Shown in pieces: positions 1 through 5,836 of a DNA stretch of 6,681 bases. Within the stretch, counting starts at the first letter, position 1. Each line of letters starts with the position of its first letter. The stretch is from an uncultured bacterium (GTDB lineage Bacteria; Bacillota; Clostridia; Oscillospirales; Ruminococcaceae). The notes under the pieces were generated by a model. It had not been told where the DNA came from. It searched no databases and saw nothing but the letters and a program-made list of their open reading frames with translations. Made by a program: the position numbers and the translations under genes. The DNA is taken from contig CAJMQZ010000109.1 in NCBI GenBank assembly GCA_905215595.1, positions 1 to 6,681 of the forward strand, read 5' to 3'.

Positions 1-69
1 GGGGGAGCTGGCATCGCGCAGCGATGACTGAGAGGGTTTTCCCGCTAAAGGCAAGCTCAGGCCTCCCCC
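1..69. repeat. Palindromic intergenic repeat, cut by the left window edge
   Basis: The outer arms GGGGGAG (1-7) and CTCCCCC (63-69) are exact inverted complements. Inside them is a perfect 6-bp hairpin, CATCGC (12-17) and GCGATG (21-26) around a GCA loop, and a short GGG-TTTT-CCC palindrome (34-43). No reading frame here looks like a gene. The core GGCATCGCGCAGCGATGAC resembles small imperfect palindromes that I recall being dispersed between genes in Faecalibacterium and related Clostridia. That recollection is not tested here. The element lies beyond the terminator of the leftmost gene, so it is probably untranscribed from this side. It may continue to the left of the window. Confidence 0.5.
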
Positions 70-72
70 GCT

Positions 73-101
73 GCGCCGCCGCTTCCGCAGGAAGCAGGCG
101 C
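73..101. repeat. Short imperfect inverted repeat
   Basis: GCTTCC (81-86) and GGAAGC (90-95) form a perfect 6-bp stem with a GCA loop. It is flanked by GCGCC (73-77) and GGCGC (97-101), which extend the stem across a small asymmetric internal loop. There is no T-run on either side, so it is not a good intrinsic terminator. It lies between the edge palindrome and the operon terminator and may belong to the same repeat family. The rest of 102-141 shows nothing recognisable. Confidence 0.4.
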
Positions 102-136
102 TGCAAATGCCGTTTTCCTCCACGACCCCTCCCGTG

Positions 137-177
137 AAAATGGAATACCGGAGCGTCCGCAGACGCTCCGGTATTCC
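137..177 (-). terminator. Intrinsic terminator of the flippase operon
   Basis: GGAATACCGGAGCGTC (142-157) is a perfect 16-bp inverted complement of 162-177, with a 4-nt loop. Read on the minus strand, the stem is followed by ATTTTC (141-136). It lies about 70 nt beyond the flippase stop codon. The stem is very strong but the U-tract is short, so termination is likely but may not be complete. The 178-247 stretch between the stop codon and the stem contains nothing else recognisable. Confidence 0.75.
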
Positions 178-247
178 GAACTTATAAATAATTTTTCCGC
201 TGAATATGGCCAAAGCGCACGCGGCGGCCATTCAAAATCGTCCCGCT

Positions 248-1738
248 TTACGCCTTTTTCGGCTTCAGCCAGCCGTCCACGGCGGCTACCAGCGCCTTGC
301 CCCGGCGGCCCAGCAGACGGGGCAGCAGCACCCGCGCCATCGCCCATACGCCCGCAAAGTTGTACAGGATGATAACCAGCGTGATCAGCCCCGTCCACAG
401 CCCGTACAGCGGCGGCTCTGCCAGCAGCACAAAGGCTTCAAAAACCAGCACGGCGGCGTTTGCCAGCACCCGCGCCGGGTGGACGCGCATCCCGATCATG
501 CGGCGGGCGTCCACCGCACGCAGGGTGAACACCAGCGCAAGACCAAGGAAGGACGCATAGGTCGCACCCACAGGCCCCCACCACTTGATGAAGAAGTAGT
601 TCATGATGCAGTTGCTGATGGCACCCGCCATCATGGTGACCATGCTGCGCTGCGACTTTTTGGTCACAACGTACACGCTGTTCATGAACTGGTTGAAGCA
701 GCTGCAGGTGGAAGCCAGCACGAGGAAGGGCACAAAGTGCCATGCGTAGTAATAGTTGGACTTCATGACGTGCATCACCGGGCGGCACAGCCAGATAATG
801 CCCGCCGCACAGCAGAACAGCACACTGGAATAGGTGCGGAAGATCTGGGTAAAGAACCGCGCACGCCCTTCCTCCTCGGTGACGGCGGAAAGCTGCCACG
901 CATCGTAGAAGATCAGGCCCAGCGTGGTCAGGATGGTGGGCAGGAAGTAGCCGGTGGAAAGCAGGCCGCTCCATGCGTTGCCGGTGCGGCCGTCCAGCCC
1001 TTCGCACATTTCGCGCACAAAGAACAGGTCGGACGCATTGATGATCCAGAAGCTGATCTGCGCCGGGATCATGGGCAGCGAGAAGTTGAGCATCTGCCGC
1101 CACAGCTTTTTGTTGATGCCCTTCAGCTCCACATAGTTCCACAGCTTGCCGGTGAACAGCAAGAACAGCACGCTGGTCAGGTCACCGCTGATAATGGCCA
1201 GCAGGTAGCCGTTTGCGCCCCACTTGAAGCCCACCAGATACAGCACATAGAACGCCATGGTCGCCACGGTGCACAGCACGCCGTCCACTGCCACCAGCTT
1301 ATTCCACTGGCGGCTGCGCACGAACTGGGTGCACAGGGTGCGCAGACAGCTCATGAGCACATAAATGTAGATCAGCAGGCCGTACTGCGCCATATCCGGC
1401 AAAAACTGGGTGATGGGCCAGCACAGCACCAGAATGCCAAAACCACCCAGAATGGTGAGTAGGCCGTTGGTGAACACCTGTTTTTCGCTGTTGCCCTTGT
1501 CCAGACCAAAGCGGATGATGGCGTTGGACATGCCCATGGACACAAAGGGGATGAGCAGGTTTGCGTACTGGCTCAGGATCTTGGACAGACCCAGATCCGA
1601 GATCTCCGCCATGGCGTAGGTCAGAAAGGGCTGTACGATCAAAGTGAGCAGCTTGGACGAAAAGCTGGAGATCGCAAAGATCAGGGTGTTACCAGCAAGT
1701 TTGGAATATTTATCGCCGGTCTTTTTTTCGTTTTCCAA
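248..1738 (-). CDS. Oligosaccharide flippase family protein (Wzx/MATE-like)
   Basis: A 496-residue integral membrane protein of the polysaccharide transporter/flippase family (MOP superfamily, COG2244-like), whose members flip lipid-linked glycans across the cytoplasmic membrane. I count about 14 hydrophobic segments, from roughly residues 17-41 to 446-470. The N-terminal stretch LAGNTLIFAISSFSSKLL is typical of Wzx/SpoVB-like proteins, as are the internal charged loops near 80-90 and 285-300. The length is normal for the family. The start is TTG at 1738-1736, with GGAGGG at 1752-1747 and 8-nt spacing. The next Met is at residue 43, inside the membrane domain, so TTG is preferred. The gene lies 28 nt after the metallopeptidase gene and is last in the operon. 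No glycosyltransferase or polymerase gene is nearby, so the glycan is unknown. Peptidoglycan or spore-precursor flipping is possible but unsupported. Confidence 0.88.
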   Translation of the reverse strand: MENEKKTGDKYSKLAGNTLIFAISSFSSKLLTLIVQPFLTYAMAEISDLGLSKILSQYANLLIPFVSMGMSNAIIRFGLDKGNSEKQVFTNGLLTILGGFGILVLCWPITQFLPDMAQYGLLIYIYVLMSCLRTLCTQFVRSRQWNKLVAVDGVLCTVATMAFYVLYLVGFKWGANGYLLAIISGDLTSVLFLLFTGKLWNYVELKGINKKLWRQMLNFSLPMIPAQISFWIINASDLFFVREMCEGLDGRTGNAWSGLLSTGYFLPTILTTLGLIFYDAWQLSAVTEEEGRARFFTQIFRTYSSVLFCCAAGIIWLCRPVMHVMKSNYYYAWHFVPFLVLASTCSCFNQFMNSVYVVTKKSQRSMVTMMAGAISNCIMNYFFIKWWGPVGATYASFLGLALVFTLRAVDARRMIGMRVHPARVLANAAVLVFEAFVLLAEPPLYGLWTGLITLVIILYNFAGVWAMARVLLPRLLGRRGKALVAAVDGWLKPKKA

Positions 1739-1746
1739 GGGAATTT

Positions 1747-1752
1747 CCCTCC
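1747..1752 (-). promoter_or_regulatory. Ribosome binding site deciding the TTG start of the flippase
   Basis: The minus strand reads GGAGGG, then 8 nt, then TTG GAA AAC. It is a near-consensus site at normal spacing and there is no ATG near by. This fixes translation at the TTG codon. Confidence 0.75.
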
Positions 1753-1766
1753 GTTTTTACGATAGA

Positions 1767-2321
1767 TTATCTTTTCAGCAGCTCCCGCCGGGCTTTCCAG
1801 TCCGGCAGCAGCTTTTCCACCTCTGCCCAGAAGGCCGGGCTGTGGTTCAACTGCAAAAAGTGGCAGTACTCGTGTACTACCACATAGATCTGCGCCGCAG
1901 GGGGCTGGTTATACAGCTGCAAGGCAAGGGTGATCTGCCGCTTAGCCGGGCAGCACACGCCCCAGCAGCTTGTCATGCTGCGCACTTTCAGGATGGGCTT
2001 CTGCCCGCCCAGCACCCCGGCAAAGGCCGGGTAGACCTTATCGCTCATGGCGGTAAAGTAGGCCAGTGCCGTGGCTTTATCCGGCAGGTCGGCGTTGTCC
2101 CTGTTCAGCTTGGTAATGTTTTTCACCCGGGTATCCCGGATCCACTGGGCGTTTTGCAGCACAAAACGGTCAGCCTGCTCCAGACTGGCCGTCAAAGGGA
2201 TGCTTACCATCACGGTGCCGTTGCTGCGCACCCGCAGATGCAGCTGCTTTACCTTTTTGCGCACCAGCTCATACTGGATGCCCTCCACGCTGCGCAGCTG
2301 GGCGCACGGCTTTGCCGCCAC
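1767..2321 (-). CDS. YgjP-like zinc metallopeptidase domain protein (DUF45, M48 family-like)
   Basis: A 184-residue, apparently cytosolic protein with no signal peptide or membrane segment. The zinc site is HEYCH (150-154), with a third ligand probably H160 in LNHSPAFW (158-165). This is the hallmark of YgjP-like (PF01863) proteins, whose substrates are mostly unknown. A second family motif, SMTSCWGVCCPAKRQITL (115-132), matches the conserved W-G-x-C block before the active site. The N-terminal half (about 15-65) fits the usual beta-rich segment. The length is slightly short but complete for the family. The start is GTG at 2321-2319, the only candidate after the in-frame stop at 2342-2340. 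AGGG (2331-2328) is a weak ribosome site, and the upstream stop codon lies 1 nt away, so translation is probably coupled to the transporter gene. The link to membrane transport is unclear; this may simply be a housekeeping gene in a mixed operon. Confidence 0.9.
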   Translation of the reverse strand: MAAKPCAQLRSVEGIQYELVRKKVKQLHLRVRSNGTVMVSIPLTASLEQADRFVLQNAQWIRDTRVKNITKLNRDNADLPDKATALAYFTAMSDKVYPAFAGVLGGQKPILKVRSMTSCWGVCCPAKRQITLALQLYNQPPAAQIYVVVHEYCHFLQLNHSPAFWAEVEKLLPDWKARRELLKR

Positions 2322-2322
2322 G

Positions 2323-3240
2323 TCAGGCCCTGCTCCGCATCAGGCGGCCAAGGGGCAGCTGCGCCAGCACCACGGCGGCAAACAGCAGCACGCAGCCGGT
2401 AGACTCCCGGAAGGAAAGGTTCTGGTGCAGCAGCAGCCAGCCGCCCAGGGCGCTGAACACGCTTTCCAGACACATGATCAGGCTGGCCACGGCGGGGTTC
2501 AGGTCCCGCTGACCCAGAATCTGCAGGGTGTAGGCCACGCCGCTGGACATCACGCCGCAGTACAGGATAGGCCCGGCGTAGATGACAAATTCTGCCATGG
2601 CAGGCTGCTCGAACAAAAACGCCGCTACGGTGCTTTCCACCGACACCACAAAAAACTCCACAAGGCTCAGGCGCACGCCGTCCATCTGCGGGGAGAAATG
2701 ATCCACCGCCATGATCTGGAAGCTGAACAGCACCGCGCACAAAAGCAGCAGCCAGTCGCTGCTCTGGATGCTGCCAAAGCCGTCCTTCATGCACAGCAGA
2801 TACAGCCCCACCACGGCAATGGCCATGCTCACCCACAGCTGTGCGCTGCCCTTGCGGCCCAGAAACAGGCCGAACACCGGCACCAGCACCACATACATGG
2901 CGGTCAGAAAGCCCGCCTTTGCGGTAGAGGGGTCCAGCGTGATGCCCAGCTGCTGCGCCGCGCTGGCCAAAAACAGCAGCGTGCCGCACACAAGCCCGGC
3001 TTTCAGCAGCAGCTTGCGCTCGGCAGCGGTCTTGGGCTTGCCGTCCGGCCTGCCCTGCCGGTGGTGCAAGGCGTCAAACGCCTTGACCGTTGGGATCAGC
3101 ACCAGAACCGCCATCCAGCTGCGCCCCGCCAGAAAGGAGAACGCGCCCATGCCGGAGCCGGCGCTCTGCGCCACAAAGGCTGTGCCCCAGATCAGGGCGC
3201 ACAGCATCAGCAGCATTGAATTTTTCGTCTGGTTCGTCAT
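2323..3240 (-). CDS. DMT-superfamily transporter with two EamA domains
   Basis: A 305-residue membrane protein with about ten hydrophobic segments (roughly 9-27, 33-53, 79-98, 106-127, 133-150, 161-180, 189-209, 218-238, 247-270, 280-297), arranged as two EamA repeats (about 9-150 and 163-293). Family signatures include ALIWGTAFVAQ near the N terminus and KAGFLTAMYVVLVPVFG (108-124) in repeat 1. The second repeat carries GVAYTLQILGQRDLNPAVASL (234-254). Members export or import small metabolites, often amino acids or drugs, but the substrate cannot be read from sequence. ATG at 3240 overlaps the lipoprotein stop as ATGA and has GGAGGG at 3255-3250 with 9-nt spacing. An intervening charged loop (about 56-80, rich in His, Arg and Lys) is longer than in the shortest family members. 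Its neighbours suggest a small envelope operon. Confidence 0.9.
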   Translation of the reverse strand: MTNQTKNSMLLMLCALIWGTAFVAQSAGSGMGAFSFLAGRSWMAVLVLIPTVKAFDALHHRQGRPDGKPKTAAERKLLLKAGLVCGTLLFLASAAQQLGITLDPSTAKAGFLTAMYVVLVPVFGLFLGRKGSAQLWVSMAIAVVGLYLLCMKDGFGSIQSSDWLLLLCAVLFSFQIMAVDHFSPQMDGVRLSLVEFFVVSVESTVAAFLFEQPAMAEFVIYAGPILYCGVMSSGVAYTLQILGQRDLNPAVASLIMCLESVFSALGGWLLLHQNLSFRESTGCVLLFAAVVLAQLPLGRLMRSRA

Positions 3241-3779
3241 CCGGCAATGCCCTCCACCTTCATCAGGCCGTACAGGTAGTACCGACTGGAATCATACGAG
3301 ATGGTCACACGGTACTGCGCCGCCGGGTCCAGCCCGGAAATGGTGCAGCGGTAGTCGGTGCCATCGGTCTTGACATAGTAGGTGCTGTCCGGCACATACT
3401 CTGCGCCGCCGTCCACCTTTTTCCACAGTGCCACCTTGAACTTCTGGGTGCCCTCGGCGGTGCCGCAGGCCATAATGTTCAAACTGCCGCCCGGCACGGT
3501 AAAGTAGCCGGTGTTGCGGCTCCAGATCCCGTTGAATACCGCGTACAGGCAGCCGTCTGCGGTGGCGGTGGCATACTTTGCCGAGGCATCCGCAATGCCC
3601 TGAATGATCAGCGGGTCGGTGGTGGCTTCCGCCCAGCGGGTGGTGTCCTCCTCCTGCACTTCCTCGGAGTGGCCGGTCACCTTCTGCGCCACCTTTTTCA
3701 GGGTCTCCTTGCAGCCGGTCAGGCTAAACACCATCACCGCCGCCAGCAGCAATGCCAAAAGCTGTTTTTTCATCTTCAT
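3237..3779 (-). CDS. Putative lipoprotein, function unknown
   Basis: A protein of about 180 residues with an N-terminal lipoprotein signal: MKMKKQ, a hydrophobic core (7-20) and lipobox LTGC with Cys23, so it should be lipidated and anchored on the outer face of the membrane. After the Cys comes an acidic/hydrophilic linker (about 24-50) and then a beta-rich region of about 130 residues. It ends with TISGLDPAAQYRVTISYD near the C terminus, a pattern reminiscent of a small immunoglobulin-like or FN3-like sandwich, although I do not recognise a family. The start at 3779 is chosen because AGG at 3788-3786 sits 6 nt upstream. The same frame stays open to 3923, but that extension would cross the promoter at 3849-3877 and place a charged stretch before the signal peptide. 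An alternative start at 3773 keeps the same protein minus two residues. It overlaps the transporter start by 4 nt. Confidence 0.8.
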   Translation of the reverse strand: MKMKKQLLALLLAAVMVFSLTGCKETLKKVAQKVTGHSEEVQEEDTTRWAEATTDPLIIQGIADASAKYATATADGCLYAVFNGIWSRNTGYFTVPGGSLNIMACGTAEGTQKFKVALWKKVDGGAEYVPDSTYYVKTDGTDYRCTISGLDPAAQYRVTISYDSSRYYLYGLMKVEGIAG

Positions 3780-3848
3780 AGCTTTCCTCATAGAAACAAA
3801 GAAACTTTTCTTTTTCGTGCGTCTCTGCCAACGGGCAGATACAGGATA

Positions 3849-3877
3849 AGTATACCGCATTTTGCCGCTCTGCACAA
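3849..3877 (-). promoter_or_regulatory. Likely promoter of the lipoprotein-transporter-peptidase-flippase operon
   Basis: On the minus strand TTGTGC (3877-3872) is followed, after 17 nt, by TATACT (3854-3849), a good -10 box with a weak -35. Transcription would begin near 3842, giving a leader of about 60 nt to the ATG at 3779. It lies in a 148-nt gap after the glycoside hydrolase gene. No terminator was found in that gap, so upstream read-through is also possible. Confidence 0.55.
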
Positions 3878-3923
3878 GATACCTGCATTTATTTTGTGCG
3901 GTTTGCCGCCTGTTTCTGCACAA
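3861..3923. repeat. Imperfect direct repeat in the lipoprotein upstream region
   Basis: The block TTTGCCGC followed by TCTGCACAA occurs twice: at 3861-3877 with no gap, and at 3902-3923 with a 5-nt insertion between the halves. The first copy covers the -35 box of the proposed promoter. An inverted TTGTGC (3894-3899) lies between the copies, and GCGG-TTTG-CCGC (3898-3909) is a short hairpin. There is no T-run fitting a minus-strand terminator. It could be a regulator binding region, or chance repetition in a short gap. Confidence 0.35.
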
Positions 3924-3927
3924 ATTT

Positions 3928-5214
3928 TCACGTATTCAGCGCCCGCAGCGCTGCGCACTCGGCCTCGGCCAGCGCGGGAGCCTCCGCCCCGAACAGACTG
4001 CCGTAGCGGTACAGTGCCCAGCCGCCCGCCGCCTGCTGCCGTAAGTCCTTTACCTGTGCCGCCAGCGCACTGCCGGTGCTCCAGCCGGATACGCTGTCCG
4101 GGTTCGCGCCGCCGTCCCCGGTGCCCACCCGGTACGCACCCAGCCCGAAATACAGCGCCACATCCCCCGCCCGGGGGTAGCTAAGCCACGCCGGGACGAT
4201 GTTTTCAAAGGCAAAGCGGGTGCTTCCGGATTGCAAGGTAAAGCCGTAGCCCCAGTACACCTGCGGGCAGAGGTAGTCGATGACCTTTTCCTCCCCGCCC
4301 GCCGCCAGCCATGCGGTCACATCGCTGTACTGCTGGTCAAGGTCGTTGTCCGGGTTGCCCTGCGGACTGATGCCGAACCGCAGGGTGGGGTCTGCCGCCT
4401 TCACGGTGCGGTACACTTTCGCCACCAGCGCGGTGACGTTCTGCCGCCGCCACGCGGCAAGGTCGGCTGCGCCGCTTGCCGCAAACTGCACCGCGTCCAC
4501 AGCGGCGTCGGTGGTGGGGTAAAAGTAATCGTCAAAGTGGATGCCGTCCACCGGGTAGTTCTGCAAAAGCTCTGCCACCCCCTGCACCACATAGTCTGCG
4601 GCAGCGGGCACGGCGGGGTTCAGGTACAGCCCCTCCCCGGCGGTGCACAGCCAGTCCGGGTGGGTGTTGGCCAGATTATTCTCCGCCAGATTCGGCGGCA
4701 TCGCCGCCGAGGAGCGCAGGCGGTAGGGGTTGACCCACGCCTCCACCCCGATGCCCCGGCGGTGCGCCTCGGTAAGAAAGACATCCAGCGGGTCAAAGCC
4801 GGGGTCCTTTCCCTGCACCCCGGTGCACAGATGGCTCCACGGGAACAAACTGCTGCGGTACAGCGCATCCCCGAAGGGGCGCACCTGCGCCAGTACGGTG
4901 TTCAGCCCCAGCCCGGCGCAATTGTCCAGCAGCTGCGCCGCCCCGGCGCGGAAGGTGTCCTCGGTGGAGAAATCCAGCAGCGCCCAGTCCAGATAGCTCA
5001 CCCACACCGCCCGCCACTCTCCGGCGGGCAGGGCGGGGTTGGGTGCCGGGGGCGTATCCTGCCCGGAGGCAGCAGTGTGGTCTGCATCGCTTTTCTGCCG
5101 CAGATACCACCCCGCCAACCCGCAGGCGGCAACGCCCGCCCCGGTCAGAAAGGCTCTGCGGCCAAAGCGGCGTTTCGCCTTGGCTTTTTTAGACGTCCTG
5201 CGGCGCTGGGTCAC
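3928..5214 (-). CDS. GHL10-type glycoside hydrolase, twin-arginine-like N terminus (family 10 glycosylhydrolase, DUF187)
   Basis: A 428-residue extracytoplasmic enzyme. Residues 67 onward match the GHL10 (PF02638) TIM barrel: EWRAVWVSY (66-74), GLNTVLAQVRPFGDALY (103-119), GIGVEAWVNPYR (154-165), VDGIHFDDYFYP (222-233), FGISPQGNPD (280-289) and YLCPQVYWGY (314-323). The acidic pair in FDDYF is a candidate for substrate or catalytic contacts. Characterised relatives include E. coli DigH (YddW), which cleaves denuded peptidoglycan glycans, so a peptidoglycan role is plausible but inferred. The N terminus has eleven basic residues in the first 20, then GRRAFL (18-23) and a hydrophobic segment, which fits a twin-arginine signal or membrane anchor. 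VAAC (28-31) loosely fits a lipobox. Start is GTG at 5214 with AGGAGG at 5227-5222 and 7-nt spacing; GTGA overlaps the upstream stop. Confidence 0.88.
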   Translation of the reverse strand: MTQRRRTSKKAKAKRRFGRRAFLTGAGVAACGLAGWYLRQKSDADHTAASGQDTPPAPNPALPAGEWRAVWVSYLDWALLDFSTEDTFRAGAAQLLDNCAGLGLNTVLAQVRPFGDALYRSSLFPWSHLCTGVQGKDPGFDPLDVFLTEAHRRGIGVEAWVNPYRLRSSAAMPPNLAENNLANTHPDWLCTAGEGLYLNPAVPAAADYVVQGVAELLQNYPVDGIHFDDYFYPTTDAAVDAVQFAASGAADLAAWRRQNVTALVAKVYRTVKAADPTLRFGISPQGNPDNDLDQQYSDVTAWLAAGGEEKVIDYLCPQVYWGYGFTLQSGSTRFAFENIVPAWLSYPRAGDVALYFGLGAYRVGTGDGGANPDSVSGWSTGSALAAQVKDLRQQAAGGWALYRYGSLFGAEAPALAEAECAALRALNT

Positions 5215-5711
5215 AGGGTCTCCTCCTGCGTCTTATACAGGGTAAGCCCCGCCCAGCCCCGGGCGCAGGTCAGCAGCACGAACATGATGTTCGTCCAGAA
5301 GGCAAGGCCGCTCATGCCCGCGTACTTGGTCAGCATCCAGAACACCAGCCGCAGCACCTCGGCGGCGCTCACCAGCTGCAGCTGCCGCTGGATGGGTCTG
5401 CCGCGCTCGTACTCCGTTGCCAGCAAGGCAGGCCACACCAGCGCCGAGCAGATATCGCCCGCCCAGCCGCTGGCACCCAGCTTGCTGAGCATCAGCACCA
5501 CGAACACACCGGTGTAGTTGCGCTTTTCCTTTGCCGGTGCGCCCTTCTGCGCCGCCAGAAACAGCACCGCGATGCCGGTAAGGCAGAACACGATCATTTC
5601 CAGCCCGGAAAAATCCATTCCGCCCAGCACGGCAAAGCCGCCCAGCATGGACACCGCAGCAGCAGCCAGCAAAAAGAAATACCATGTCTTGCGTGTAAAT
5701 TTAAGCTTCAT
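5211..5711 (-). CDS. Small polytopic membrane protein, unknown function
   Basis: A 166-residue hydrophobic protein with four or five likely membrane segments (about 9-30, 36-55, 67-98 as one or two, 113-128 and 133-157). A charged loop EKRNY follows near residue 62, and ATEYERGRP lies near 98-106. I recognise no family, catalytic motif or signal peptide. The start is ATG at 5711 with a very strong GGGGGAGGG at 5724-5716. It is first in the minus-strand unit, immediately before the glycoside hydrolase, with a 4-nt overlap, which suggests coupled translation and perhaps joint membrane action. It could be an accessory or anchoring partner, or unrelated. Confidence 0.7.
   Translation of the reverse strand: MKLKFTRKTWYFFLLAAAAVSMLGGFAVLGGMDFSGLEMIVFCLTGIAVLFLAAQKGAPAKEKRNYTGVFVVLMLSKLGASGWAGDICSALVWPALLATEYERGRPIQRQLQLVSAAEVLRLVFWMLTKYAGMSGLAFWTNIMFVLLTCARGWAGLTLYKTQEETL
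5220..5227 (-). promoter_or_regulatory. Ribosome binding site deciding the GTG start of the glycoside hydrolase
   Basis: The minus strand reads AGGAGGAG, with AGGAGG at 5227-5222 and 7 nt to GTG at 5214-5212. It lies inside the last codons of the upstream membrane gene. The consensus match supports a GTG start in a 4-nt stop/start overlap. Confidence 0.8.
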
Positions 5712-5715
5712 GAAG

Positions 5716-5740
5716 CCCTCCCCCGGGCGTTTGCGCCCGG
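5716..5740 (-). promoter_or_regulatory. 5' UTR hairpin abutting the ribosome binding site of the small membrane gene
   Basis: CCGGGCG (5723-5729) and CGCCCGG (5734-5740) form a perfect 7-bp stem with a 4-nt loop. On the minus strand, the 3' arm runs directly into the ribosome binding site GGGGGAGGG (5724-5716), sharing 2 nt. Folding may modulate ribosome access or simply present the site in a single strand beside a stable stem. There is no T-run after it on the minus strand, so it is not an intrinsic terminator. Confidence 0.5.
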
Positions 5741-5771
5741 CTTGCAGAAAAATTTAAAAAGAATTGTAAAT

Positions 5772-5800
5772 ATTATAGCACAAACCCCCGCAGGTTGTGT
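5772..5800 (-). promoter_or_regulatory. Extended -10 promoter for the minus-strand membrane/hydrolase unit
   Basis: Minus-strand TGCTATAAT (5780-5772) is a perfect extended -10 with consensus TATAAT. The best -35 at 17-nt spacing is ACACAA (5800-5795), which is weak and overlaps the opposite promoter. Predicted transcription start is near 5765, with a leader of about 54 nt to the ATG at 5711. Confidence 0.7.
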
Positions 5801-5806
5801 TACAAT
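5778..5806 (+). promoter_or_regulatory. Extended -10 promoter for the plus-strand membrane-anchored gene
   Basis: TGTTACAAT (5798-5806) is an extended -10 with TACAAT. The best -35 at 17-nt spacing is GCACAA (5778-5783), which is weak and coincides with the extended -10 region of the divergent promoter. Predicted transcription starts near 5813, giving a leader of about 24 nt that includes the strong ribosome site. Confidence 0.65.
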
Positions 5807-5836
5807 AAGGAAAACTCTTTTGGGGGAGGTCTTTCC

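Noticed and set aside
57..398. Minus-strand frame of 113 codons overlapping the flippase 3' end
   Set aside because: It overlaps the real gene in another frame and runs through the operon terminator hairpin into the repeat region.
206..1462. Long plus-strand open frame of 418 codons opposite the flippase gene
   Set aside because: Its product is His-, Gln- and Arg-rich with no domain, and it is antisense to a clear membrane protein. Such frames arise from GC-rich codon bias.
3780..3923. N-terminal extension of the lipoprotein to a start at 3923
   Set aside because: The extension would include the promoter and place a charged, non-hydrophobic stretch before an obvious signal peptide.
3893..3924. 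Inverted repeat TTTGTGC/GCACAAA as a terminator of the hydrolase gene
   Set aside because: There is no T-run after the stem on the minus strand and the inner stem is only 4 bp.
3090..4184. Plus-strand open frame of 364 codons spanning three minus-strand genes and a promoter gap
   Set aside because: It crosses gene borders and the product becomes Pro/Arg-rich with no recognisable domain; a frame artefact.
4231..5517. Plus-strand open frame of 428 codons opposite the hydrolase gene
   Set aside because: Composition is low-complexity, there is no good ribosome site, and the opposite strand encodes a recognisable GHL10 barrel.
5795..5836. Upstream TTG start at 5795 for the 139-residue protein
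   Set aside because: It lies inside the extended -10 region, whereas ATG at 5837 has a strong ribosome site at correct spacing.
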